DNA from: Mycobacterium sp. Z3061
Lineage (GTDB): Bacteria; Actinomycetota; Actinomycetes; Mycobacteriales; Mycobacteriaceae
Direction: 5' to 3'
DNA length: 64,000 nt
Assembly (NCBI RefSeq): GCF_031583025.1
Contig: NZ_CP134062.1
Span: 124,001 to 188,000 of the forward strand
The notes beneath the pieces are model-generated. The model was given only the letters and a program-made list of their open reading frames with translations, was not told the DNA's origin and ran no database searches. Shown one piece after another: positions 1 through 7,547 of the stretch (position 1 is the stretch's first letter; every line of letters begins with the position of its first letter). A program made the translations under genes and the position numbers.

Positions 1-881
1 CCTTGAAAACCCGCTGCGACGAACTGGCCAGGATCTACGTCGACAAGATGCTCGAGCGCGGTCCGGAGCTGGATTTCGTGCAAGAGATCGCGGTGAATTA
101 CCCGCTGTACGTGATTCTTTCGCTGCTCGGTCTGCCGGAGTCGGACTTCCCTCGGATGCTCAAGCTGACTCAGGAGATGTTCGGCGGCGACGACACCGAA
201 CTGCGCCGCGGCGAGGTCAACACCGACGTCCTTGCGACACTGCTGGACTTCTTCAACTACTTCTCCGCGTTGACCGCATCACGCCGGGAGCATCCGACCG
301 AGGACCTGGCATCAGCGATCGCCAACGCCACGATCAACGGCGAGCCGCTGTCCGACATGGACACCATCTCCTACTACGTGATCGTGGCCAGCGCCGGCCA
401 CGACACCACCAGCGCCGCGATCTCGGGCGGACTGTTGGCCCTGTTGGAGAACCCCGGTGAGCTCCGGCGACTGCAGCAGGACACTGGGCTGATGGGCACC
501 GCGGTCGAGGAGATGATCCGCTGGGTGGTGCCGGTCAAGGAGTTCATGCGCACCGCGCAGGCCGACACCGAAGTGCGCGGTGTGCCGATCGCGAAGGGCG
601 AATCCGTGCTGCTGTCTTACGTTTCGGCCAACCGGGACGAAGAGGTGTTCACCGACCCGTTCCGGTTCGATGTCGGACGCGACCCCAATAAGCATCTGTC
701 GTTCGGACACGGCGTGCATTTCTGCCTGGGAGCCGCGCTGGCTCGCCTGGAGATGAACAGCTTCTTCTCCGAACTGATACCGCGCATCAAATCCATTGAG
801 ATGGCTGATGATCCGCAATTGATCGCCACTACCTTCGTCGGCGGTCCCAAGCACCTGCCGATTCGGTACACGCTGAGCTGA
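1..881 (+). CDS. Cytochrome P450, C-terminal part (5' end outside window)
   Basis: Haem-thiolate monooxygenase. The frame is open from the first bases and the start lies upstream of the window. Visible P450 landmarks are the I-helix oxygen-binding motif AGHDTTS, an ExxR motif (EEMIRW), and the haem loop FGHGVHFCLGAALARLE with its Cys ligand. The protein ends normally about 60 residues after that Cys. Short, soluble, class I bacterial P450s of this type need a ferredoxin and a reductase; none is adjacent, though a pair sits at 28973-30359. It converges on the TetR gene with a one-base gap. Substrate is not predictable from what is seen, and I do not assign a CYP number. Confidence 0.93.
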   Translation, partial: LKTRCDELARIYVDKMLERGPELDFVQEIAVNYPLYVILSLLGLPESDFPRMLKLTQEMFGGDDTELRRGEVNTDVLATLLDFFNYFSALTASRREHPTEDLASAIANATINGEPLSDMDTISYYVIVASAGHDTTSAAISGGLLALLENPGELRRLQQDTGLMGTAVEEMIRWVVPVKEFMRTAQADTEVRGVPIAKGESVLLSYVSANRDEEVFTDPFRFDVGRDPNKHLSFGHGVHFCLGAALARLEMNSFFSELIPRIKSIEMADDPQLIATTFVGGPKHLPIRYTLS

Positions 882-882
882 A

Positions 883-1419
883 TCAGCGGGCGCCCAGCAC
901 TTTGGCGGCGCGGTCGGCTGCCGCCGGCCCGGCGAGTTGCCGCAGAAGCAGCATCCCGTCGATGAGTGCGAGGCTGGCCTCGGCTTCGGCGCGCCGGCGC
1001 TTCGTGGTACCGGTGAAGAACTCGGCCAGCCAGGTGATCCAGCCTTCGGTCAGCGGAGCGGCGAGATCGTGGTACGGCGCCACGCCGGCGGCGGCCAGAC
1101 CGCAAACTTCGAAGTAGACCGCGAAGAGCGGATCGAACTCGTCTTGGGCCAATACCCGGAAGGCGGTTCGGGCCAGCTGGCGGTGGCCGTCGGCGGGCTC
1201 GACGAGTGCCTGAGCCAGGGTCTGCTGAAGCCTGTTGCCGATATCCAAGAGGACGTCGGTGACCAGGGTGGCCTTGCTGGGAAAGTAGTAGACGATCATG
1301 CGGTCGCTGGTATCAAGGTGTTTGGCCAAGCCGCCGAAGGTCAGCGAGCTGAGCCCTTGTCTCATCGCCAAGGCGACGGCGCCGTCGAGGATCTGTTCGC
1401 GCGTGTACTTGTGCCCCAT
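883..1419 (-). CDS. TetR family transcriptional regulator
   Basis: 178-residue one-component repressor of normal TetR length. Residues ~5-53 form the DNA-binding domain: the stretch from TREQILDGAVALAM through LTFGGLAKHL to VYYFPSKATLV contains the usual helix-turn-helix and the YYxFxxK-like signature. The remainder is the variable ligand-binding/dimerisation domain. The ATG is at 1417-1419. It is divergent from the small membrane protein at 1495, and two TGTAGT-N4-ACTACA inverted repeats lie in the 75-bp gap, so autoregulation and control of that neighbour is the simplest inference. Ligand unknown. Confidence 0.92.
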   Translation of the reverse strand: MGHKYTREQILDGAVALAMRQGLSSLTFGGLAKHLDTSDRMIVYYFPSKATLVTDVLLDIGNRLQQTLAQALVEPADGHRQLARTAFRVLAQDEFDPLFAVYFEVCGLAAAGVAPYHDLAAPLTEGWITWLAEFFTGTTKRRRAEAEASLALIDGMLLLRQLAGPAAADRAAKVLGAR

Positions 1420-1430
1420 TTGGCCTTGAT

Positions 1431-1446
1431 TGTAGTCGCAACTACA
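1431..1446. promoter_or_regulatory. Putative TetR operator 1 (inverted repeat)
   Basis: Perfect 6-bp arms TGTAGT and ACTACA around the 4-bp spacer CGCA, 12 bp from the TetR start codon. It shares arms and spacer length with the repeat at 1458-1477, which is what makes it credible as a regulator site. Confidence 0.65.
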
Positions 1447-1457
1447 GGTTAGATCTG

Positions 1458-1477
1458 TTTGTAGTAACCACTACAAA
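1458..1477. promoter_or_regulatory. Putative TetR operator 2 (inverted repeat)
   Basis: Perfect 8-bp arms TTTGTAGT and ACTACAAA with a 4-bp spacer AACC, 17 bp before the ATG of the divergent membrane-protein gene. The centres of the two repeats are 29 bp apart. TetR proteins commonly bind such palindromes; assignment to the adjacent regulator is inference from position. Confidence 0.7.
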
Positions 1478-1494
1478 CGGAAGGTCGGGCCCCG

Positions 1495-1893
1495 ATGACC
1501 ACAATCATGACAAGCAGTCAGCACCGCGCCGCCACCGCGATGTCCGCCATGCGGATGTTCGCCGGCGGAATCTCCTGGGCCTCACCAGCACTGAGCTCGC
1601 GTGTGTTTGGGCTCGGCAAATTGCCCGAGGGCGCCAGCGTCGGACTTGTCACGCGGCTCTTTGGTGTGCGGGACCTGGTTTTGGGTGCTGCCCTGCATTA
1701 CCCGGAACCAGCCGTACACAAGGCGGCGCTGCAGGCCGGGCTTGTCTGCGACGCGGCCGACGTCGCCGCATCGCTGATCGCCCTGCGAGCCGGAGCACCG
1801 AAGACAACGCTGCTCGGCGCAACCGCCGGTGCCGGGCTGTTTGTGGCGCTGGGCGCTATCGCGCTGCGAGCCGCGCCGCCGAGTGCGAATTAG
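1495..1893 (+). CDS. Small integral membrane protein (DUF4267-like)
   Basis: 132 residues, Ala/Gly/Leu rich, with about three to four hydrophobic stretches: around residues 18-35, 55-70, 85-100 and 105-128. The middle contains the arrangement VTRLFGVRDLVLGAAL, typical of short actinobacterial membrane proteins annotated as DUF4267. No catalytic motif is visible. It is divergent from the TetR gene across two inverted repeats and is probably that regulator's target. ATG at 1495, with another in-frame ATG at 1507. Function unknown. Confidence 0.8.
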   Translation: MTTIMTSSQHRAATAMSAMRMFAGGISWASPALSSRVFGLGKLPEGASVGLVTRLFGVRDLVLGAALHYPEPAVHKAALQAGLVCDAADVAASLIALRAGAPKTTLLGATAGAGLFVALGAIALRAAPPSAN

Positions 1894-1899
1894 GCGACG

Positions 1900-1930
1900 G
1901 TGAATCAGCTTGTCGCGCCGTGAGATTCAC
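1900..1930. terminator. Possible hairpin after the small membrane protein gene
   Basis: GTGAATC (1900-1906) and GATTCAC (1924-1930) are perfect 7-bp complementary arms starting 7 bases after the stop codon, with a 17-base loop and no T tract. A direct repeat GCGCCGTGAG occurs at 1915-1924 and again at 1947-1956. The rest of 1931-2100 shows no convincing gene. Confidence 0.35.
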
Positions 1931-2100
1931 ACTCAGCGGGCATAGCGCGCCGTGAGGTATCCCGATGCGTCGCCGAAGGACGCCGACGCGGCGACCGCCG
2001 TGGCAGTCGCGCCCACACTCGAAGCCAGGTTCCACGTGTCATTGTCGCTTCGGGCCACCGCCCAGCTCCTCCCCGCGGACAGCGCCGCTTAGTTAGCTCA

Positions 2101-2106
2101 TATAAG
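2101..2106 (+). promoter_or_regulatory. Candidate -10 element for the fadE gene
   Basis: TATAAG lies 54 bases before the chosen ATG in a short AT-rich island in otherwise GC-rich DNA. No good -35 hexamer is seen at 16-18 bp upstream, which is common in mycobacterial promoters. A candidate only. Confidence 0.3.
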
Positions 2107-2159
2107 TTTTTCGATCCACCGTACGCTCACAGGTGAGCAACACGGAAGGACAAACGACC

Positions 2160-3956
2160 ATGGCGTCCAATCTGCTGTCCCGGCGCGATCTCGATTTCCT
2201 GCTTTTCGAGTGGCTGGGGGTGGAAGACCTGCCCAAGCGGGATCGCTTCGCCGAGCATTCCCGGGAGACGTTCTCAGCGCTGCTGGATCTGTGCGAAGAC
2301 CTCGCCACCCGTTACTTCGCGCCGCACAACAAGAAGAACGACGCGCAGGAGCCGACGTTCGACGGCGAGAAGGTCACCGTGATCCCCGAAGTGAAGGAGG
2401 CGTTGGACGCATTCGCCAAGGCCGACCTGCTGGCGATGAGCATGGACGACACGCTGGGCGGATGGCAGTTGCCCACCGTCGTGGCCGGCGCCGGACTCGT
2501 GTGGTTCCACGCCGCCAACGTGGCCACGGCCGGCTACGTCCTGTTGAGTCTGGCGAATGCCAACCTGCTGGCGCACTACGGCACGCCCGAGCAGATCGAG
2601 CGATTCGTCAAGCCGACCCTGGCCGGCCGCTTCACCGGCACGATGTGTCTGTCCGAGCCGCAAGCGGGTTCGTCGCTGGCCGACATCACCACCCGGGCCG
2701 AACCAGAGGACGACGGCAGCTATCGCCTGTTCGGTTCCAAGATGTGGATCTCCGGCGGCGATCACGAATTGTCGGAGAACATCGTGCATCTGGTGCTGGC
2801 CAAGATCGCCGGCGCGCCGGCGGGTACCCGCGGAATCTCGTTGTTCATCGTCCCGAAGTTCCTGGTGCAGGACGACGGAGCGGTCGGCGAACGCAACGAT
2901 GTCGTGCTGGCGGGCCTCAACCACAAGATGGGATACCGCGGAATAACCAATACCGCGCTGAATTTCGGTGAAGGCAGACACCAGCCCGGCGGCCGGCCCG
3001 GCGCGGTAGGTTACCTGGTCGGCGAACCGCACCGCGGCCTCTCCTACATGTTCCACATGATGAATGAGGCGCGGCTGGGTGTCGGGCTGGGCGCGATCGC
3101 GCTGGGCTACACCGGCTATCTGAAGGCCCTGCAATATGCGCGGGAGCGCCCGCAGGGGCGGCCGGTGACCGGCAAGGACCCCTCCACGCCTCAGGTGCCG
3201 ATCATCGAGCATCCCGACGTCAAGCGAATGCTGTTGGCGCAGAAGTCTTACGTCGAGGGCGCGCTGGCGCTGGCCCTTTACTGCGCTCGTCTCGTCGATA
3301 TCCAGAGCAGCCCGGAGTCGGCCGCCGAAGCGGAGTTCGCTGGGCTGCTGCTGGACATCCTGACGCCGGTCGCGAAGAGCTGGCCGTCGCAGTGGTGTCT
3401 GGAAGCCAACAGCCTGGCGATCCAGGTGCACGGCGGCTACGGGTACACGCGCGAATACGACGTGGAGCAACACTACCGCGACAATCGGCTCAACCCGATC
3501 CATGAAGGAACGCATGGTATTCAGAGCCTGGACCTGTTGGGCCGCAAGGTAACTCAACGCGGCGGCGCCAGTCTGGTGGAGTTGACCAAAACCGTTGCCG
3601 CGACCGTGTCACGCGCCGGCGCGATTGCCGGCGAGGTCGCTGCGATGGCGAAACAACTTGACGAGGCGTGGCAGCGTCTGGTCAGTGTCACGGCCTCGAT
3701 GTTCGCGGCGGGCGACGTCGATGCCGCGCTGGCCAACAGCGCGGTGTATCTCGAGGCATTCGGCCACCTGGTCATCGCGTGGGCCTGGCTGGAGCAGGCC
3801 GTCGCCGCGCACGGCCGTTCCGGCGACTTCTACGACGGCAAGCGATCCGCGGCCCGCTACTTCTTCAACTACGAATTACCCCGGACCGGACCGCAACTGG
3901 ATCTTCTCCAGAGCCTGGACCGCACCACACTGGAGATGCGGGACAGCTGGTTCTGA
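2160..3956 (+). CDS. Acyl-CoA dehydrogenase (long FadE type)
   Basis: 598-residue FAD-dependent acyl-CoA dehydrogenase introducing an alpha,beta double bond into an acyl-CoA. The order is N-terminal helical domain, central beta domain (TGTMCLSEPQAGSSLAD, WISGGDH), C-terminal helical domain, then an extra ~130-residue helical extension after GRKV, typical of ~600-residue FadE proteins. The catalytic Glu is the one in IHEGTHGIQ; the flavin-domain motif QVHGGYGYTREY is intact. I chose ATG 2160 because GGAAGGA (2144-2150) precedes it by 9 bases; an upstream in-frame GTG at 2133 would add nine residues. Substrate not predictable. It converges on the P450 at 3959 with a two-base gap. Confidence 0.93.
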   Translation: MASNLLSRRDLDFLLFEWLGVEDLPKRDRFAEHSRETFSALLDLCEDLATRYFAPHNKKNDAQEPTFDGEKVTVIPEVKEALDAFAKADLLAMSMDDTLGGWQLPTVVAGAGLVWFHAANVATAGYVLLSLANANLLAHYGTPEQIERFVKPTLAGRFTGTMCLSEPQAGSSLADITTRAEPEDDGSYRLFGSKMWISGGDHELSENIVHLVLAKIAGAPAGTRGISLFIVPKFLVQDDGAVGERNDVVLAGLNHKMGYRGITNTALNFGEGRHQPGGRPGAVGYLVGEPHRGLSYMFHMMNEARLGVGLGAIALGYTGYLKALQYARERPQGRPVTGKDPSTPQVPIIEHPDVKRMLLAQKSYVEGALALALYCARLVDIQSSPESAAEAEFAGLLLDILTPVAKSWPSQWCLEANSLAIQVHGGYGYTREYDVEQHYRDNRLNPIHEGTHGIQSLDLLGRKVTQRGGASLVELTKTVAATVSRAGAIAGEVAAMAKQLDEAWQRLVSVTASMFAAGDVDAALANSAVYLEAFGHLVIAWAWLEQAVAAHGRSGDFYDGKRSAARYFFNYELPRTGPQLDLLQSLDRTTLEMRDSWF

Positions 3957-3958
3957 CA

Positions 3959-5290
3959 CTAGGCAGCCGCGCGACGGCGCACGATGACACGCCCTCCGCC
4001 GCTCGGCAGAAATCCCAGGCCACCGGTCCGCATCGTCTCTTCGGGCGTGGCGGCAGGATGGATCTCCATGTGGCGCAGCACCGTTCGCAACACGACGTCC
4101 ATCTCCATCTTGGCGAATGCCGCTCCCGCGCAGCGCCGCGTTCCGCCGCCGAATGGAATCCAGGCGAAAGGCGACGGCTTGCCCTGGATGTAGCGCTGCG
4201 GATCAAACCGCTCGGGTTCCGGAAACGCCTCGGAGTCGTTGTGGCATGCGGAGATGCTGACGACGACGGAGTACCCGGGCGGGACGGTGTTCGGTCCCAG
4301 TTCGAACGCAGAGCCACGGACGCGGCGGCCGGAGAAATCGATGACCGAGCGGGTGCGCTGCACTTCGTATATCGTCGCGTGACGCAGGGTGCTGTCAGCG
4401 GTTTCGGCCTCGGCGACCAGCGCCGAAAGGACCTCAGGCTGGCGACTGAGCCGCTCGAACGCCCAAGCCAGGGTGGTGGCGGTGGTCTCGTGTCCGGCGA
4501 CGAGCAGAGTGAGTAGGTCATCACGAATGTCCTTGCGGGACATGACCGAACCGTCGTCGTATGAGCTGGCGAGCATCAGCGACAGGATGTCGGTGTGTTC
4601 CGCCGATTCCGGCCGCTGCCGCGCCTTGTCGATCAGGCGATCGATCACAGTGTCGTACCTGCGTCGCCACGTTGCCAAACGGCCCCACGGTGTGAAGCGT
4701 CCGTAAGTCCGCCGCGGCATCGGCAGTGTCGAAAGGCGCGATCCGAGTTTCGCCCACGGCACGATCACCCGCCGCAGTTCCTCGAAGTCGTCGCCTTCGG
4801 CCCCGAACACCGCTCGCAGGATGACGTTGAGCGTGATCGCCTTCATCGCCGCCAGGGTGGCGAATTCCGTTCCCTGTGGCCAGTTCTGAATCTCGCGCAG
4901 CGTCTCCTGCTCGACGATCCGCTCGAAGTTCTTCATGTTGGCGGCATGGAAGGGTTGCGCCAGCAGCTTACGACGGCGCCGGTGCTCGGTACCCTCCAGG
5001 CCGAAGACGGAACCCGAACCCAGCAGGCGGCTCAGGTTGGGCTCGATAGCGCCGAGGTTGTCGCCCCGGCTCATGAAAACCTGCTTTGCCAAGCTCGGTT
5101 CGGCCACCACCACCAAACGTCCGAACACCGGCAGGTGCAGCGTGAATGCGCCACCGTAGCGGCGAGTGAGCCACTGCGTGGTCTGCCGCCGGGCGGTGAA
5201 GAATGCGAGGCCCTGTAGCGCCCTGGGAACGATCCGGGGCGGACCCGGCGGCAGTCCGGCCGCCGGAACGGCGTTGACAACGTTCGTCAT
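3959..5290 (-). CDS. Cytochrome P450 (last gene of the mmpL operon)
   Basis: 443-residue full-length P450. Landmarks: Pro-rich N-terminus LPPGPPRIVP, I-helix AGHETTATTLAWAF, ExxR as EVQR, and haem loop FGGGTRRCAGAAFAKME with the Cys ligand. The EVQRTRSVIDF segment recalls the mycobacterial CYP135/CYP138 group (from memory, not a search). The start is fixed by an ATGA overlap with the stop of the acyltransferase gene (5287-5290), so it is translationally coupled as the fourth gene of mmpL-thioesterase-acyltransferase-P450. Position suggests oxidative tailoring of the product of the divergent mbt genes, probably using the ferredoxin and reductase at 28973-30359. That link is inference. Confidence 0.93.
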   Translation of the reverse strand: MTNVVNAVPAAGLPPGPPRIVPRALQGLAFFTARRQTTQWLTRRYGGAFTLHLPVFGRLVVVAEPSLAKQVFMSRGDNLGAIEPNLSRLLGSGSVFGLEGTEHRRRRKLLAQPFHAANMKNFERIVEQETLREIQNWPQGTEFATLAAMKAITLNVILRAVFGAEGDDFEELRRVIVPWAKLGSRLSTLPMPRRTYGRFTPWGRLATWRRRYDTVIDRLIDKARQRPESAEHTDILSLMLASSYDDGSVMSRKDIRDDLLTLLVAGHETTATTLAWAFERLSRQPEVLSALVAEAETADSTLRHATIYEVQRTRSVIDFSGRRVRGSAFELGPNTVPPGYSVVVSISACHNDSEAFPEPERFDPQRYIQGKPSPFAWIPFGGGTRRCAGAAFAKMEMDVVLRTVLRHMEIHPAATPEETMRTGGLGFLPSGGGRVIVRRRAAA

Positions 5291-6690
5291 TCGACCACCC
5301 CATCGAGGCCGAACTCGCCGAGGGTACGAGACACCAGGTCGCGCAATATCGGCTTCGAATTGCTCACCCCGGCCTGGTACGCGCCGACGGTGATGCACAT
5401 CTTGCCGCCCAGTCGCAGGAACCACAGCGACAGTTCGCCGTGGGCGCGCTCGAGGTCTCCCCGCAGCACCCGCTGGATCACGCCGCGCCCGAAGGCGAAT
5501 TCGGCCGGTGTGCCGTCGGGGCAGCCGGCCATGGCGGCCAGCTCACCGAGACTCGAGGAAGCCACGGGCAGATCACCGAAGGCGAACTCGGCCTCGGCCG
5601 CCTGCTTGAGCACCCGCCTGGGGATGAACGGCACCAGCGGGGCGAGCGGGAGGGTGGGCGAGGCCTGTTCGGGATTCTCCCGAAGCGTCTCGAACGTCTT
5701 CCTGATGGCCGCGCGGGTTTGCGCCAGGTCGACCGTCACCAGGGACGGGTCGATACCGACGCTGACGAACGACAGCGTATTGGCCCGGGTGTCCTGTTCG
5801 GTGCGGTCGCTGAGCGGCACCTGCAGGGCGACGGCACCGTCACCGCTCCGCCGGCGACCCAGTCGCTCCCCGAGTTTCGCCGCCAGGCCGGCGGCCAGAT
5901 GGTGACTGGTGCCGCCGAGCGCCTCCGCGCGAGCATCCCAATCCTTGACATCGATATGGATGACGACCGCCGGCACCGCTACGCGCTCGTTGGGGTCAAA
6001 GCCGCCAGCGTTGTGCCGCTCGGGGATTGGATCTGGTGCGGCACCGCGTCTCCGTTGACGTGACAATCGGACCGCGGCACGGAGGGCACGTGCGGCCCCC
6101 GGGACGTCCTGGATCGTCTGGCGGGCGTCCTGCCCGACTGCTCGGAGCCGGGGCCGCGAGCACGGGGGCGGATAACCGAGCTCGCGCCGGTTGCCCGCGG
6201 CGGCGTCCGCGATCGCGCGAACCACTCCGAGACCGTCGATCAGGCAGTGTGAGGCGACCAGGCTCACCACGGTCGTCCCGTCCGTCAGCGGGACGACGCC
6301 GAGATGCCAACCCGGGCCTCGCTCCGGATCAACTGGCAGCCGGGCGCGATTGTCGATCCAGTCCCCGAGTTCCGCTCGCGGGCGGGCGCATTCGTCGATA
6401 TCGAGGGCGGTCGGCCATCTGTCCCGCACCCATCGGTCGCGCGCGAAGGGTATCGGCGACCGCTCGATGCGGCGGCCCAGTAGCCCATAGCCGAGGTTGT
6501 GGTGAAAGCGCGCCAGAGCCTCCAGGTCGATGGGGTGTTCGTACAGCCACACGCATTGGACGACGGCATCGCGGTCCATGGCGCGCAGGGTGCAGAACAT
6601 GGCCTGGTCCGCCGGTGAGAGCTGATTGTCCTGCGGCACTGCGGTGTTCGGTGAGCTGTCGGCTCGGTCTGGAGCTGTCTGAAGTCGCAC
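5287..6690 (-). CDS. Condensation-fold acyltransferase (PapA / WS-DGAT-like)
   Basis: 467 residues. Member of the CoA-dependent acyltransferase/condensation superfamily: the active-site motif appears as SHCLIDG with the catalytic His near residue 148, and a C-terminal half with the second lobe. Members esterify or amidate an alcohol or amine with an acyl-CoA or carrier-bound acyl chain. GTG at 6688-6690 is chosen because GGAG (6700-6703, complement) precedes it by 9 bases; a GTG at 6639 has no ribosome site. The gene follows the thioesterase by 28 bases and overlaps the P450 by four. A role in acylating the mbt-locus product is plausible but not shown. Confidence 0.82.
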   Translation of the reverse strand: MRLQTAPDRADSSPNTAVPQDNQLSPADQAMFCTLRAMDRDAVVQCVWLYEHPIDLEALARFHHNLGYGLLGRRIERSPIPFARDRWVRDRWPTALDIDECARPRAELGDWIDNRARLPVDPERGPGWHLGVVPLTDGTTVVSLVASHCLIDGLGVVRAIADAAAGNRRELGYPPPCSRPRLRAVGQDARQTIQDVPGAARALRAAVRLSRQRRRGAAPDPIPERHNAGGFDPNERVAVPAVVIHIDVKDWDARAEALGGTSHHLAAGLAAKLGERLGRRRSGDGAVALQVPLSDRTEQDTRANTLSFVSVGIDPSLVTVDLAQTRAAIRKTFETLRENPEQASPTLPLAPLVPFIPRRVLKQAAEAEFAFGDLPVASSSLGELAAMAGCPDGTPAEFAFGRGVIQRVLRGDLERAHGELSLWFLRLGGKMCITVGAYQAGVSNSKPILRDLVSRTLGEFGLDGVVE

Positions 6691-6718
6691 TGGTGAGGTC
6701 TCCGATCGGTCTCTGTGC

Positions 6719-7537
6719 TCACACGTCGGTGATGACGCGGTTAGCGGCGGTATTGGTGTGTTCGTTGATGAAGAAGTGGCCGCCGTCGAAGAGGGACATC
6801 CCGAAGGAACCGTTGGTGTGGTGCGCCCAGCGCCGCAACGACCCGGCGTCGACGCGATTGTCACTGCGGCCGCCGAAGGCGTGGATGTCCGCGCGGATAC
6901 GCACCCGGTCGCTGCACTCGTACCGATTGAGCGCCTGGTAGTCGCAACGAGCGGCTTCGGCCATCAACTGCGCAAACTCCTCGTCAGCCAACAGGCGCGG
7001 GTCGGTACCGCCCAAGCGGGCCAGGTCGGCAAGGAGTTCGCTTGTGCTGGTCGGTAGTTCGGGCAGCGCGGCCACCGACGAGGGCACCGGACCGGCAGAC
7101 ACCCAGAGCTTGTGCACGGGGATCCGGTGCTGCTCGGCGATCCGGGCGAACTCGAAGGCGACGAGCGCGCCCATGCTGTGCCCGAATAATCGCAGCGGCG
7201 CCGCACGGTGCCACGGCCCGGCTTGGAACAGTTCACTCGCCAGGTCGTGAATCGTCTCGGGCGCAGGATGATTGAGCCGCTCTGCCCGCCGTGGGTACTG
7301 CACGACGAAGGTGTCGCCACCAGCCGCGAGGGCCTTCGCCAAGGTCCGGTAACTGGAAGCGGCCGCCCCGGCGTGTGGGAAGACCACGATGGCGCCGTGT
7401 TGGCTCCGTCCGGCCGGACCGGACTGGCGTTTGATCCAGGGGGCGAAATCACCTGCGGGACGCGGACGTTGGATGAAGCTCCCGCTGCTGCGCGGCGTCG
7501 GATCGGCCGCCCGGCCGAATCGGTTGTGATTGACCAT
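6719..7537 (-). CDS. Type II thioesterase (editing TE)
   Basis: 272-residue alpha/beta hydrolase of the stand-alone thioesterase family that removes mis-primed acyl groups from PKS/NRPS carrier proteins. Motifs: VVFPHAGAAASSYR (oxyanion loop), GHSMGALVAFE with nucleophile Ser ~121, the acid region GGRSD, and the catalytic His in DGGHFF. The N-terminus has ~45 extra residues compared with the usual ~250-residue form. Start is certain: a perfect AGGAGG (7544-7549, complement) lies 6 bases before the ATG and overlaps the stop codon of mmpL. Its position opposite mbtC-F strongly suggests proofreading of that assembly line. Confidence 0.93.
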   Translation of the reverse strand: MVNHNRFGRAADPTPRSSGSFIQRPRPAGDFAPWIKRQSGPAGRSQHGAIVVFPHAGAAASSYRTLAKALAAGGDTFVVQYPRRAERLNHPAPETIHDLASELFQAGPWHRAAPLRLFGHSMGALVAFEFARIAEQHRIPVHKLWVSAGPVPSSVAALPELPTSTSELLADLARLGGTDPRLLADEEFAQLMAEAARCDYQALNRYECSDRVRIRADIHAFGGRSDNRVDAGSLRRWAHHTNGSFGMSLFDGGHFFINEHTNTAANRVITDV

Positions 7538-7547
7538 TCGTATCCTC

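Noticed and set aside
2274-3557. 427-codon open frame on the minus strand inside fadE
   Set aside because: Opposite-strand shadow of a high-GC gene; composition His/Arg/Gln rich with no motifs, while the plus-strand frame is a clear acyl-CoA dehydrogenase.
5291-5425. N-terminal extension of the P450 to 5425
   Set aside because: The added residues are Arg/Gly-rich and lie inside the upstream acyltransferase; the ATGA overlap at 5287-5290 gives a normal P450 N-terminus.
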